Of a stretch of 10,599 bases of DNA, positions 1 through 6,643 are shown piece by piece. This DNA is from Anaerolineae bacterium. GTDB lineage: Bacteria > Chloroflexota > Anaerolineae > Aggregatilineales > Aggregatilineaceae. The stretch's first letter is position 1, and every line of letters begins with the position of its first letter. The DNA lies in contig JAFGJA010000658.1 in NCBI GenBank assembly GCA_016929355.1, positions 1-10,599 on the forward strand. Reading direction: 5' to 3'. The translations under genes and the position numbers were made by a program. The notes under the pieces were generated by a model, which was given only the letters and a program-made list of their open reading frames with translations, was not told where the DNA came from and did not search any database.

Positions 1-87
1 GAAGCGCAGCGCGATTACCTTGCCGATTCCCCGGCTGCTGCCCGTGATCAGCGCGACTTTACCGGCAAACCGTTTGGGATTGGTCAT
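1..87 (-). CDS. Short-chain dehydrogenase/reductase (SDR), N-terminal 29 residues only
   Basis: This is the beginning of a gene that runs off the left edge of the window. The 29 visible codons start at an ATG at 87 and read MTNPKRFAGKVALITGSSRG then IGKVIALRF. Residues 11-22 form the first beta strand and the glycine-rich dinucleotide-binding turn of the classical SDR Rossmann fold (TGxxxGxG: T15, G16, G20, G22). The protein is therefore most likely an NAD(P)-dependent oxidoreductase. The substrate cannot be inferred, because the catalytic Ser-Tyr-Lys part is outside the window. An AGGGGA ribosome-binding site lies just upstream of the ATG, in the 9-base gap after the preceding gene. That gap makes it the fourth gene of a tight minus-strand cluster. 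Family membership is fairly sure; the specific function is unknown. Confidence 0.85.
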   Translation of the reverse strand, partial: MTNPKRFAGKVALITGSSRGIGKVIALRF

Positions 88-96
88 GTGGTTCCC

Positions 97-915
97 CTAT
101 AAACGTCTAATTTCAATCGTATCTAAGGCTAAGTATTGTCGCTGATCAACCGGAATCAGGCCAAAGCGGAAGCGGCCTTGCGGTGTCACGACGGCGTATT
201 GATTGTCCAGCCAGGCGATGAAGCCGAGTGGTCCGCGCGGTGCGGTGGGCGTTTTATGGATCAAACCCCCATCTACATAAAACAGTACGCGATCCGTAAA
301 CCATTCTAAGGTGTACTCGTGCGGTTCGATCAAGTCTACCGGTAACAAGGCTTCAGATGCGCCAATCGCCCGTTGGCCCACCGGCCACAGCCGCCGGTAT
401 AACGCCGGCAGCCGCATCAGCAAAAAGCCAATAGGCGCGAATGGGGCCAGCGTCAGGAATTGCCAGCGTGACGTATCCAGCGTAGCCGCTTTCCACCCGT
501 AACCTGGCACAGCTTGCGCCAACGCCATGTTATTGGGTGGCGATCCGAAGAAAAACCACACGGCGCGCGGCAAGCGGGGTAGATCAGAGCCAACCGGGAC
601 AAACGGCTCATTCCAGAAGCCAAACCCGGCAGTACCCTTTAACTCATTGATCGGATGAGAGGCCCACGCGCGCGCGGTCAAGCGTAAAGGGGGCGTCCAG
701 GGATAGTGGCGGCGGGACAACCCTTTATAGTCGGTGATTTGGGCATCGCTGTAGGCGCGGGCGTGATCGGCGGCGGGATGCAGCACGCAGCGCAGCGTGT
801 GATCCTCATGCTCCAACACGCCCGTGCCAATCGTCCAGGGCTGCCAGCGTGGATGTAGCGCCTCGGAGTCAAAGGATTCATATACAGCGTATACAGATGC
901 TGCCTCGTCATCCAT
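97..915 (-). CDS. Unrecognised protein with predicted concanavalin A-like (GH16/LamG-type) beta-sandwich
   Basis: I do not recognise a specific family. The 272-residue product has no signal peptide and looks cytosolic. It is rich in aromatic beta-strand segments: residues 95-104 (GTAGFGFWNE), 118-130 (AVWFFFGSPPNNM), 199-216 (HEYTLEWFTDRVLFYVDG) and 228-252, which includes GFIAWLDNQYA and a closing FRFG. The pattern Y-x-L-E-W-x-x-D-x-V-x-F-Y-V-D-G is typical of the jelly-roll of family 16 glycosidases and laminin-G/concanavalin-like domains. The E-x-D-x-x-E catalytic motif of GH16 enzymes is not seen, so hydrolase activity is doubtful and a binding or other role is possible. Residues 155-172 are a hydrophobic insert. 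The gene sits between an alpha/beta hydrolase (15 bases upstream) and an SDR (9 bases downstream), which suggests a shared pathway. The fold call is an inference from sequence pattern only. The start at 915 has only a weak ribosome-binding site. Confidence 0.7.
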   Translation of the reverse strand: MDDEAASVYAVYESFDSEALHPRWQPWTIGTGVLEHEDHTLRCVLHPAADHARAYSDAQITDYKGLSRRHYPWTPPLRLTARAWASHPINELKGTAGFGFWNEPFVPVGSDLPRLPRAVWFFFGSPPNNMALAQAVPGYGWKAATLDTSRWQFLTLAPFAPIGFLLMRLPALYRRLWPVGQRAIGASEALLPVDLIEPHEYTLEWFTDRVLFYVDGGLIHKTPTAPRGPLGFIAWLDNQYAVVTPQGRFRFGLIPVDQRQYLALDTIEIRRL

Positions 916-930
916 CTGCTATCCGATCTT

Positions 931-1689
931 CTACGATTCTGCCGCTTGTAAATGCTCCCACACTGCCGCGCGGAATAGGTCTGTTTGTTCGCGATGAACG
1001 GGGTGGCCGCAGTCAAACATCATTAAACGCCCATTTTGCGTGCGATCTACTAACATGCGCCCCAGGTGTTCGGGATTCAGGGTGTCATCTTTGCCGAGCA
1101 TCAGCAGGAGGGGACAGGTGATCGTGTGCGCTTCGTTAATGCTGACATTGCCGCCACTATCGATCACGGCGAGCATACTATCAACCCAGGCCTGCACCAT
1201 CTGCTCGATGTATTCCGGGCCATGCAGCACGCGCACCTCATCCTCGACCCAGGTGGGCGGCCAATTGCTGCGAACACGGGCGCGCAGGTCCGGCGTAAAA
1301 AAGCCCACCGCGCCCCACGCTGCCGCCGATTTCACCAGATCGGGCCGGATGATCGGCAGGAGAATAGCCACTTCGCCACCATCACTATACCCCAGGATGT
1401 GCGCTTGTTTGACATGCAGCGCATCCAACCACGCGGCGAGGTCTTCGGCATCCCGCCGGTAAAAATCCCGCCCATAGGTGCGAGGTTTGGGACCGGATTT
1501 GCCATAGCCGCGCCGGGTTGGAGCCAGCACACGATAATGGGGTTTCAACCATTCAATTTCCGGCGCAAACTCATAGTCCCAGGTTCCTAACCAGCCATGA
1601 ATCAAAACGACTACTGGTTTTTCTTCGCCATCAGGATACCCCGTATCGCCGTAATCAATGGTGGCTCCGTTGGCTTCAAGGATGGGCAT
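931..1689 (-). CDS. Alpha/beta hydrolase, BPHL/valacyclovirase-like
   Basis: This 252-residue soluble alpha/beta-hydrolase-fold enzyme probably acts on an ester or related bond. The oxyanion-hole motif HGW is at residues 31-33. The nucleophile elbow G-Y-S-D-G-G places the catalytic serine at 102. The acid is D201 or D202 in GKDDTLNP, and the histidine is H229 in CGHPVH, so the triad is complete. The SDGG elbow followed by an AAWGAVGF strand (124-131) and a short lid with a WVDSM helix resemble the biphenyl-hydrolase-like (BPHL) group. That subfamily call is an inference from memory. The length is normal for a minimal-lid family member. The gene starts 5 bases after the stop of the HAD gene. 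Its GGAGG ribosome-binding site lies inside the last codons of that gene, about 13 bases before the ATG, which suggests translational coupling. The substrate is unknown. Confidence 0.88.
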   Translation of the reverse strand: MPILEANGATIDYGDTGYPDGEEKPVVVLIHGWLGTWDYEFAPEIEWLKPHYRVLAPTRRGYGKSGPKPRTYGRDFYRRDAEDLAAWLDALHVKQAHILGYSDGGEVAILLPIIRPDLVKSAAAWGAVGFFTPDLRARVRSNWPPTWVEDEVRVLHGPEYIEQMVQAWVDSMLAVIDSGGNVSINEAHTITCPLLLMLGKDDTLNPEHLGRMLVDRTQNGRLMMFDCGHPVHREQTDLFRAAVWEHLQAAES

Positions 1690-1694
1690 GATGG

Positions 1695-2339
1695 TTATGA
1701 TTCCTCCGCGTCGGTAGGTTGATTATCATCATCTTTTTTCAAATGTTTGGCAAACTCAGCCCGGAAATCAACTTCACCCCGGAACAGCAATGTCTGGATA
1801 CCGAGCGCTTGTGCGCCGCGAATATTTGCCAGCGAATCGTCCACAAAGATAGCTTCGTGCGGGGCGACATTCAACGCACGCAGCGCCACCCGGTATGCGG
1901 TGGCATCCGGTTTCATGACGCCGATCAAAGCCGAGATGAGCACCTGATCGAATAGATCGTAAATGTTGAGTTCATGCAGGCGCTCGGTCAGTTCCGGCGA
2001 TTCGTTGCTCAACAATACGACGGGATACCCGTCCTCGCGTAGTTCCCGGATCAGGTTGACCAGTTTATAGTTGAGCCGGTCCCCCTTAAAATAGTCTTTG
2101 CGCAGTTCGGCAATGTTATCCTGATCATTATGCATATAGAGCAGTTCTGCGACACCTTGCCAATAGGCATCATACGTGACGCGGCCTAACTGCGCCTGAA
2201 CCCAGAGATCGCTGTGATGCACAGCGCGTTCGACGCTGCCGATGGGCAGTCCCAATCGTTCGTCCCACGCATGGCGCGGGCTGTAGTCTTCGGTGCGCAC
2301 AATCACACCGCCGAAATCGAAGATAAATCCTTTGATCAT
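1695..2339 (-). CDS. HAD-superfamily phosphatase-like hydrolase (subfamily IA, YihX-like motif I)
   Basis: This 214-residue HAD hydrolase probably dephosphorylates a small phosphorylated metabolite. Motif I is FDFGGVI, with nucleophile D8. The usual second aspartate is replaced by G10, as in the YihX sugar phosphatase type (D-L-G-N-V) and related subfamily IA proteins. Residues 14-95 form the helical cap. Motif II is LLSNES (S111, N112), motif III is K143 in MKPDATAY, and motif IV is the aspartate pair D167-D168 in FVDDSLANI. The C-terminal tail (about 200-214) is acidic and probably disordered. I chose the ATG at 2339, giving MIKGFIFDFG, because the family normally starts just before motif I. 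An in-frame upstream start at 2426 would add 29 unrelated residues and overlap the divergent gene. It is the first gene of a four-gene minus-strand cluster. Confidence 0.88.
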   Translation of the reverse strand: MIKGFIFDFGGVIVRTEDYSPRHAWDERLGLPIGSVERAVHHSDLWVQAQLGRVTYDAYWQGVAELLYMHNDQDNIAELRKDYFKGDRLNYKLVNLIRELREDGYPVVLLSNESPELTERLHELNIYDLFDQVLISALIGVMKPDATAYRVALRALNVAPHEAIFVDDSLANIRGAQALGIQTLLFRGEVDFRAEFAKHLKKDDDNQPTDAEES

Positions 2340-2362
2340 GATTTTTGTGTTAGAATTCCAGA

Positions 2363-2392
2363 TAGACAGCCAATTTTCCCCACAAGCATAAC
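2363..2392 (+). promoter_or_regulatory. Possible promoter for the YihY-like gene in a divergent intergenic gap
   Basis: The 74-base gap between the two divergent start codons must hold promoters for both directions. On the plus strand TAGACA (2363-2368) and CATAAC (2387-2392) are separated by 18 bases, matching the sigma70 consensus at 5 and 4 of 6 positions. This would place a transcription start about 15 bases before the GTG. I found no convincing matching pair for the opposite direction. This is a weak prediction. Confidence 0.3.
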
Positions 2393-2413
2393 GGACCAAA
2401 GGCATTTTTACTA

Positions 2414-3358
2414 GTGGCGACCTCAACCTTAGAACACGATCTTCCTCACAAACGCCCCCTCCGTTTTTACGAGCGGTGGTGGATTTTGCTCAATACCATG
2501 ACCGATGGCCTGTTGCAGCATATGTGGTGGTCCATTGATCGTTTTACGCAGCACGGCACGCGCGAATCGGCAGCGTTGTCCTATTATGCGATCTTTTCCC
2601 TGTTCCCGCTCATGATCCTGCTGATTATTGTGGTCGGGAGCACGCTCGGCCCGGCGGCAGCCAAGAATCAGATCGATGGAGGGCTGCAATTGTTTGTGCC
2701 CACCGGGACGGCGAATTTTGTGCAGGATAGCATCGCGCAAACGCTGGAGCAGCGCGGCTCGTTTGGATTGGTGGCTGGGATCACGCTGTCCTGGTCGGCT
2801 TTAGGTTTTTTCTCGAATCTGTCATCGGCTCTCACGCGGACCTTTCGTGATCCTAAAGGTTACAATACGTGGCAATCGCGGCTGTACGGGATCGCGCTGT
2901 TGATCGCGTTTGGCGTGTTGTTGACCGCTTCACTTGCCACTTCGGTTGTCTTCAACTTGATCGATCTGGTGGTGTTTTACCAGACAACTTCCTGGGTAAC
3001 AACCGGGGCGTTGATCGTGCCGTTGAGTTTGAGTGTTTCGATCTTCGCGTTTCTCTACCGGTTTGTGCCGCGCCGCCGCGTGCGTTGGGATGCGATCTGG
3101 ATTGCGGCGTTTTTAGGGGGTATTGCATGGGAAGTTGCCAAGCGTTTTTTTGGCTGGTATCTGGAAAATCTCGCTTCCTACAGCTTAGTCTACGGCTCAG
3201 TGGCAACCGTGATCGTGTTGATGCTGTGGGTCTATCTGAGCGGCATTATTATTCTGTTGGGAGCGGAAGTGTGTGTCGGGCTGGATGACTGGATGAGTAA
3301 ACGCTCGGTGGAAGATTTGCGGATTGCGAATTCGGCGCTGGCGGACCGCATCGATTAA
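2414..3358 (+). CDS. YihY/virulence factor BrkB family inner-membrane protein
   Basis: This 314-residue polytopic membrane protein belongs to the YihY/BrkB family, formerly misnamed ribonuclease BN. Its molecular role is not settled, and transport or envelope functions have been proposed for the family. About six hydrophobic segments are visible, at residues 53-76, 115-137, 157-188, 196-216, 228-247 and 258-286. The two most characteristic family motifs are present: A-A-L-S-Y-Y-A-I-F-S-L-F-P-L at 53-66 in the first helix, and VYGSVATVIVLMLWVYLSG at 259-277 running into a GAEV end in the last helix. The first 50 residues are a cytosolic, basic and aromatic tail. The start is a GTG at 2414 with little Shine-Dalgarno sequence, and no better downstream start precedes the first helix. 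It is a single-gene unit, divergent from the HAD gene and convergent with the glycosyltransferase at 3486. Confidence 0.9.
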   Translation: MATSTLEHDLPHKRPLRFYERWWILLNTMTDGLLQHMWWSIDRFTQHGTRESAALSYYAIFSLFPLMILLIIVVGSTLGPAAAKNQIDGGLQLFVPTGTANFVQDSIAQTLEQRGSFGLVAGITLSWSALGFFSNLSSALTRTFRDPKGYNTWQSRLYGIALLIAFGVLLTASLATSVVFNLIDLVVFYQTTSWVTTGALIVPLSLSVSIFAFLYRFVPRRRVRWDAIWIAAFLGGIAWEVAKRFFGWYLENLASYSLVYGSVATVIVLMLWVYLSGIIILLGAEVCVGLDDWMSKRSVEDLRIANSALADRID

Positions 3359-3401
3359 CGCAATCAGGGCATTGCTATATGGCCTCACCGCCCTCGGTTC
3401 G

Positions 3402-3427
3402 CCTCTCCAACCTGGTTGGCAGAGAGG
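3402..3427. repeat. Hairpin between convergent genes, possible remnant of a dispersed intergenic repeat
   Basis: CCTCTC (3402-3407) pairs with GAGAGG (3422-3427), enclosing an inner CAAC/GTTG stem with a three-base loop and a small GCA asymmetry. It sits in the 127-base gap between two converging genes, so it could help end transcription, but no T-run follows on either strand. The surrounding text at about 3382-3440 (cctcaccgccc ... cctctcc ... gagaggga) recalls the CCTCACCCCC-CCTCTCC-hairpin-GGAGAGG repeats that are common between genes in Chloroflexota and cyanobacteria. If so, it is a degraded copy. A second small palindrome, CCCTTATAGGG, is at 3458-3468. Confidence 0.45.
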
Positions 3428-3485
3428 GATAGGGGCCGCTCTTAGCTTACGGCGTTGCCCTTATAGGGTTATGTGTTGCTGCCTA

Positions 3486-4430
3486 TCAACGCTGCCAACG
3501 GCTTGCCAATTGCATCCGCAGATAGGCAAACGTGGTGATCGCCAGTCCGCCAATAATCGCCCCGGCCCGCATAAAGCCATACGGATCAAGTTTGAAGATA
3601 CCGTCGCGCAGACCGCGCAAAACCCCGGTAGGTAAGGTTTTTAGCACATAACTACGTTCCGTTGATGTGCCCTGATCCGCACCAACTAACTGCGAAACAA
3701 CGGCTTTCGATTTGCCTTCAAGATAACACCGGGCGCTGAAATAACGCCAGGTGGCGCGCTTGGCGGGGACGCTGTGCAAGACCTTTGCCTGCGGATTATG
3801 CAGTAAACGCGCGGTGGGCTTGTGCTGCCCCAAGCGAATACACATTTCGGTTTCATCACATCCAATGGGCTGCCCGGATTTATGCCCCAATCCTTTATCG
3901 GTTAATAACATCCCGATCTCGATCAGGCTGGCGCGGCGGAACGACATATTACACCCGATCAGGTTGCGCACCGGAGCGAGTGTTGCGGGCAAGCCCCGGT
4001 ATGAACAGCCCACAACCCAATTGAATTCTTCGGGAAACCACCGGGGTCGCCCGCCTAACCAATGCGGCTCAATGTGCCCCCCCACGCCCTCGACATCGGG
4101 CAGAGCATACGGTTCCAAGAGATTTTCGATCCAGTCCGGTTCCGCTATGGCGTCATCATCAATAAACGCGACGATCTCGCTTTGCGCGCTTTCAATGCCC
4201 ATATTCCAGGCGTTACTTGATCCCGGCTCATAGCGGTTCGCCACGACGTTCACCCCTGGAAATTGGGCGGTGGCGCGCGCTAACAGCGTTGGGTTGTTGT
4301 CGATAACCAGCACAATTTCGGTGACAGGTACGTTTTGCTGCTGGACCGATGCGACACTTTGCACCAGATCATCCCAACGTTCCTCGGTATATGCCCGGAT
4401 AATTACTGACACCGTTGGCGTTTCGGTCAT
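3486..4430 (-). CDS. Family 2 glycosyltransferase (GT-A fold) with C-terminal hydrophobic segment
   Basis: This 314-residue glycosyltransferase probably moves a sugar from a nucleotide or lipid-phosphate donor onto an envelope or glycan acceptor at the cytosolic membrane face. The N-terminal strand VSVIIRAYTEERWDDL (residues 7-22) starts the GT-A domain. The metal-binding aspartates are D91-D92-D93 in AFIDDDAIAEPDW. The GCNMSFRR segment (159-166) and the acidic base region GCDETEMCIRL (190-200) complete the GT2 core. Residues about 287-306 are hydrophobic and probably act as a membrane anchor. The layout recalls GT2 enzymes of the AglI/AglG kind, but donor and acceptor cannot be told. The start at 4430 has a good ribosome-binding site (GGAAGGAA, about 7 bases upstream). 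It lies 170 bases downstream of the other glycosyltransferase on the same strand. That gap contains a TTGACT hexamer (4495-4500) but no convincing -10 partner. Confidence 0.88.
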   Translation of the reverse strand: MTETPTVSVIIRAYTEERWDDLVQSVASVQQQNVPVTEIVLVIDNNPTLLARATAQFPGVNVVANRYEPGSSNAWNMGIESAQSEIVAFIDDDAIAEPDWIENLLEPYALPDVEGVGGHIEPHWLGGRPRWFPEEFNWVVGCSYRGLPATLAPVRNLIGCNMSFRRASLIEIGMLLTDKGLGHKSGQPIGCDETEMCIRLGQHKPTARLLHNPQAKVLHSVPAKRATWRYFSARCYLEGKSKAVVSQLVGADQGTSTERSYVLKTLPTGVLRGLRDGIFKLDPYGFMRAGAIIGGLAITTFAYLRMQLASRWQR

Positions 4431-4600
4431 TTTGGGGTTCCTTCCTGGCCTGGAATACAGATGATGCCACTAGGATCGCATAGTCGCTGAATTGAGTCAA
4501 ACCGAAAACTGCACGCTGCTTGCCAATTAGGACAAGACAGACATGCAGCTTGGGAGAATGCATAGTGACGCTCACCTTTGATCGTGGCGGCGATGAACAG

Positions 4601-5638
4601 TTAGTTTTGTTCCATAAAGTGCCACAGGCTATCGTCGCTATAATAGCGCTGGTAGCGTTCCTGAATCTGCTTGGTGGAGGGGGATGATAGCTCCATGTTC
4701 AGCAGCGCTTTATAGGTTTCCTTGAGCGCATCCAATCCCCGCTCATAAGCTTGTTGGGAGAGTTGGTCCCGTTTTTGTGAGAGATGCAATGCTTCGCGGA
4801 ACAGCAAACGGGTCGCCGCAACAAAGCTGTCTTTTTTCATGTGCTCGTTTTGCGGGATCGCGCGCACATTGGGTTTGCGCCGCCATTCTTTGAAGATCGT
4901 TTTTAAGACGCGCAGCCCATCAGGAATCGTGCGCAGGTTCGAATTACCATGAATACGGGTGAATTCAAAACTGGGCACTTCGGTCACGATCAGGCCCGCT
5001 TGCAGCGCACGCACATTCATCATGGTTTCGATCTCAAAGCCATCTCCGTCCAAACTCAGGAGCGGCAGCGAATGCTTCCAGAAAGCGTTGTAGCCATAGC
5101 ACAGATCGCTGTACTTGCCGCCAAACAGGAACCGGACCATCATCACAAAGCCCCAGTTCCCTAACCGGCGGTAAAATTCCATGTCGGATGTGCCGCCGCC
5201 CTGGAGAAACCGCGAGCCTTTTGCAAAATCGGCTCCGGCTAATAATGCGCCAACATACGAGGGAATTTCTTCAGGATCAGTCGAACCGTCACCATCGATC
5301 ATCACGATAATATCGCCCGTTGCGGCTTCAAAACCCGTGCGGAGTGCGACCCCTTTGCCGCGCCGGGTTTCCATGACGACCTTGACATCAGGCCGGAGTT
5401 GGCGGGCGACTTCGATGGTATTGTCTGTTGAACGCCCATCGACTAAGATAACTTCAGTCACCATTTCGGGCAAACGCGGCAGCACGAATGGCAGATTTTG
5501 CGCTTCGTTTAAAGTTGGAATGACCACACTGACAGAGGGCAACCAGGTTGCTGATTGCGCGGTGGCATTTGACGCAGTGTTAGTATTTGGGTAGTCAAAT
5601 CTGACTCCGTTGTAACCTAGTTCACTGGTGTTGATCAT
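4601..5638 (-). CDS. DPM1-like family 2 glycosyltransferase with soluble C-terminal helical tail
   Basis: This 345-residue cytosolic GT2 enzyme is of the dolichyl/polyprenyl-phosphate sugar synthase-like type. The GT-A domain spans about residues 35-255. It has V-V-I-P-T-L-N-E-A at 38-46, the nucleotide-binding VDGRSTDNT at 66-74, the metal-binding DGD at 115-117 within MIDGDGSTDP, KGSRF at 140-144, and the acceptor-side DLCYGYNAFW at 178-187 followed by DGFEIE at 199-204. No transmembrane helices follow, unlike many polyprenyl-phosphate glycosyltransferases. Instead residues about 265-345 form a charged, helix-rich tail of unknown role. I chose the ATG at 5638 because a strong AAAGGAG lies six bases upstream. 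A longer in-frame reading to 5728 would add 30 residues without a comparable site. It is the first gene of a probable two-gene glycosyltransferase unit. The substrate is unknown. Confidence 0.88.
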   Translation of the reverse strand: MINTSELGYNGVRFDYPNTNTASNATAQSATWLPSVSVVIPTLNEAQNLPFVLPRLPEMVTEVILVDGRSTDNTIEVARQLRPDVKVVMETRRGKGVALRTGFEAATGDIIVMIDGDGSTDPEEIPSYVGALLAGADFAKGSRFLQGGGTSDMEFYRRLGNWGFVMMVRFLFGGKYSDLCYGYNAFWKHSLPLLSLDGDGFEIETMMNVRALQAGLIVTEVPSFEFTRIHGNSNLRTIPDGLRVLKTIFKEWRRKPNVRAIPQNEHMKKDSFVAATRLLFREALHLSQKRDQLSQQAYERGLDALKETYKALLNMELSSPSTKQIQERYQRYYSDDSLWHFMEQN

Positions 5639-6009
5639 GGTGTTCTCCTTTGATGCCAGATGTTGCAAATAACTGAAACTAACCTGCATCTTCTTTCGGG
5701 TGGTGTTTATGCGCATTAGAATAGCCAACTAAAGTGAATATAACATCAAACAGGTTAAGCGGTTGTGAATAATACATGAATTGAATTTAATCCAAACAGT
5801 TTCTTAACATAGTTCGGCAGTTTTCCCCTGGACACTTTGATCGGGCATTAATTTTTCTCAATTTATTTTTATAGCTGGCGGTAGTTTCCAGGTCGTGATG
5901 GTTAGGGCTGGAGTTCTACTCAAAATAGATGCTAAAATGCGCGATGAGGTTGCATCGTTTTGCCGGAATTGGTCGGGTTAGAAAGTTGCAAATTGAGGGG
6001 ACATATATC
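5639..6009. other. AT-rich intergenic region between divergent genes
   Basis: Together with the greA promoter and leader, this makes the largest non-coding gap in the window (5639-6158). It separates the minus-strand glycosyltransferase unit from plus-strand greA, so it must contain the glycosyltransferase promoter. Candidate minus-strand elements such as TATTAT (5769-5774) and TATATT (5737-5742) exist, but none has a -35 hexamer at good spacing. I saw no tRNA, no riboswitch-like fold, no strong terminator and no convincing small protein gene here. Confidence 0.6.
5645..5651 (-). promoter_or_regulatory. Strong ribosome-binding site that fixes the glycosyltransferase start
   Basis: On the minus strand AAAGGAG lies six bases before the ATG at 5638. 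It is the best Shine-Dalgarno match near any of the possible in-frame starts (5728, 5689, 5638), so the 345-residue form is preferred. Confidence 0.75.
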
Positions 6010-6038
6010 TTTACAACCTGACTAAATTATGCTATGAT
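6010..6038 (+). promoter_or_regulatory. Sigma70-type promoter for greA
   Basis: TTTACA (6010-6015) and TATGAT (6033-6038) each match the sigma70 consensus at five of six positions and are separated by exactly 17 bases. This is the best promoter in the window. The predicted start near 6045 gives a 5' leader of about 115 bases before the greA ATG. It also makes the apparent in-frame upstream extension of greA untranslatable, because that extension would begin at or before the transcription start. Confidence 0.75.
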
Positions 6039-6158
6039 GTGACAGCTTACACATACAAACAATGCAGATCGCCCTCGTTGGCGGTTTCTTGTTTTATTTT
6101 AGTCGTTATATGGAGCACAGCGCAGGCTGTGTTTTTGTACATTGTGGGAGCAGTGGGT

Positions 6159-6632
6159 ATGACCGAGGATGTTCACTATCTGACGGCTGAAGGATTTGAA
6201 GAACACGAAAAACGCTTGAGTTTTTTGCGTAATGTCCGGCGGCAGGAGGTCGCGGAACGGCTGCGGCTGGCGCTGGAAGAAGGCGGGGAACTGGTCGAAA
6301 ATGCCGAATATGAAGACGCAAAAAATGAGCAGGCATTTATTGAAGGCGAGATCATGCGCCTGGAAATGATCTTGAGTAATGCCGAGATCATTGAAGATGA
6401 CGGGCGCAAGGATATTGTCAGTTTGGGGGACAAAGTAACTGTGCAAGAAGCCGGGATGGATGAACTCGAAGTTTACCACGTCGTTGGTGCGGCAGAAGCC
6501 AATCCGCGTGCAGGTAAAATTTCGCACAAAAGCCCGATGGGTAAGGCGCTGATGAATCACCATATTGGTGATGAAGTGGTGGTTGAAGCGCCGGACGGTG
6601 ATATTGTGTTCAAGATCAAGGCTATCGAGTAG
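6159..6632 (+). CDS. greA: Transcription elongation factor GreA
   Basis: GreA rescues backtracked RNA polymerase. Its coiled coil enters the secondary channel and stimulates cleavage of the 3' end of the RNA. At 157 residues the product has the usual family length. Residues 1-75 form the antiparallel coiled coil, with the tip in LEEGGELVENAEYEDAKNEQ (39-58). Residues 80-157 form the FKBP-like C-terminal domain with GDKVTV, the ISHKSPMGKALMNHHIGDEV segment and a final IKAIE. At the tip the usual catalytic G-D-L-x-E-N-A-E-Y reads G-E-L-V-E-N-A-E-Y, so E44 replaces the aspartate equivalent to E. coli D41, while E47 matches E44. The start at 6159 fits the family N terminus and has GGGAG eight bases upstream. 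A consensus-like promoter precedes it, an intrinsic terminator follows it, and lysS is next. The greA-lysS order recurs in several bacterial lineages. Confidence 0.95.
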   Translation: MTEDVHYLTAEGFEEHEKRLSFLRNVRRQEVAERLRLALEEGGELVENAEYEDAKNEQAFIEGEIMRLEMILSNAEIIEDDGRKDIVSLGDKVTVQEAGMDELEVYHVVGAAEANPRAGKISHKSPMGKALMNHHIGDEVVVEAPDGDIVFKIKAIE

Positions 6633-6643
6633 ACTCACCTCGT

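Noticed and set aside
2340..2426. A longer HAD protein starting at 2426.
   Set aside because: The 29 extra residues do not look like family sequence and would overlap the divergent YihY-like start. The ATG at 2339 sits right before motif I.
4471..4500. Possible promoter for the glycosyltransferase at 4430 (TTGACT on the minus strand).
   Set aside because: The -35 match is good, but no hexamer at 16-18 bases resembles a -10 element, so it is not listed as a feature.
4369..4575. A 68-codon minus-strand frame in the gap between the two glycosyltransferases.
   Set aside because: It overlaps the start of the downstream glycosyltransferase in another frame and has no family resemblance or convincing ribosome-binding site.
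5639..5728. A 30-residue longer form of the DPM1-like glycosyltransferase.
   Set aside because: The strong AAAGGAG at 5645-5651 favours the start at 5638, and the extension carries no family features.
6039..6158. An in-frame 40-residue N-terminal extension of GreA with a membrane-like segment.
   Set aside because: GreA normally begins at the residue encoded at 6159, which has its own ribosome-binding site. The extension would start right at the -10 element, before the predicted transcription start.
6099..6638. A 179-codon minus-strand open frame opposite greA.
   Set aside because: It is a shadow of greA, with no recognisable domain and no ribosome-binding site.
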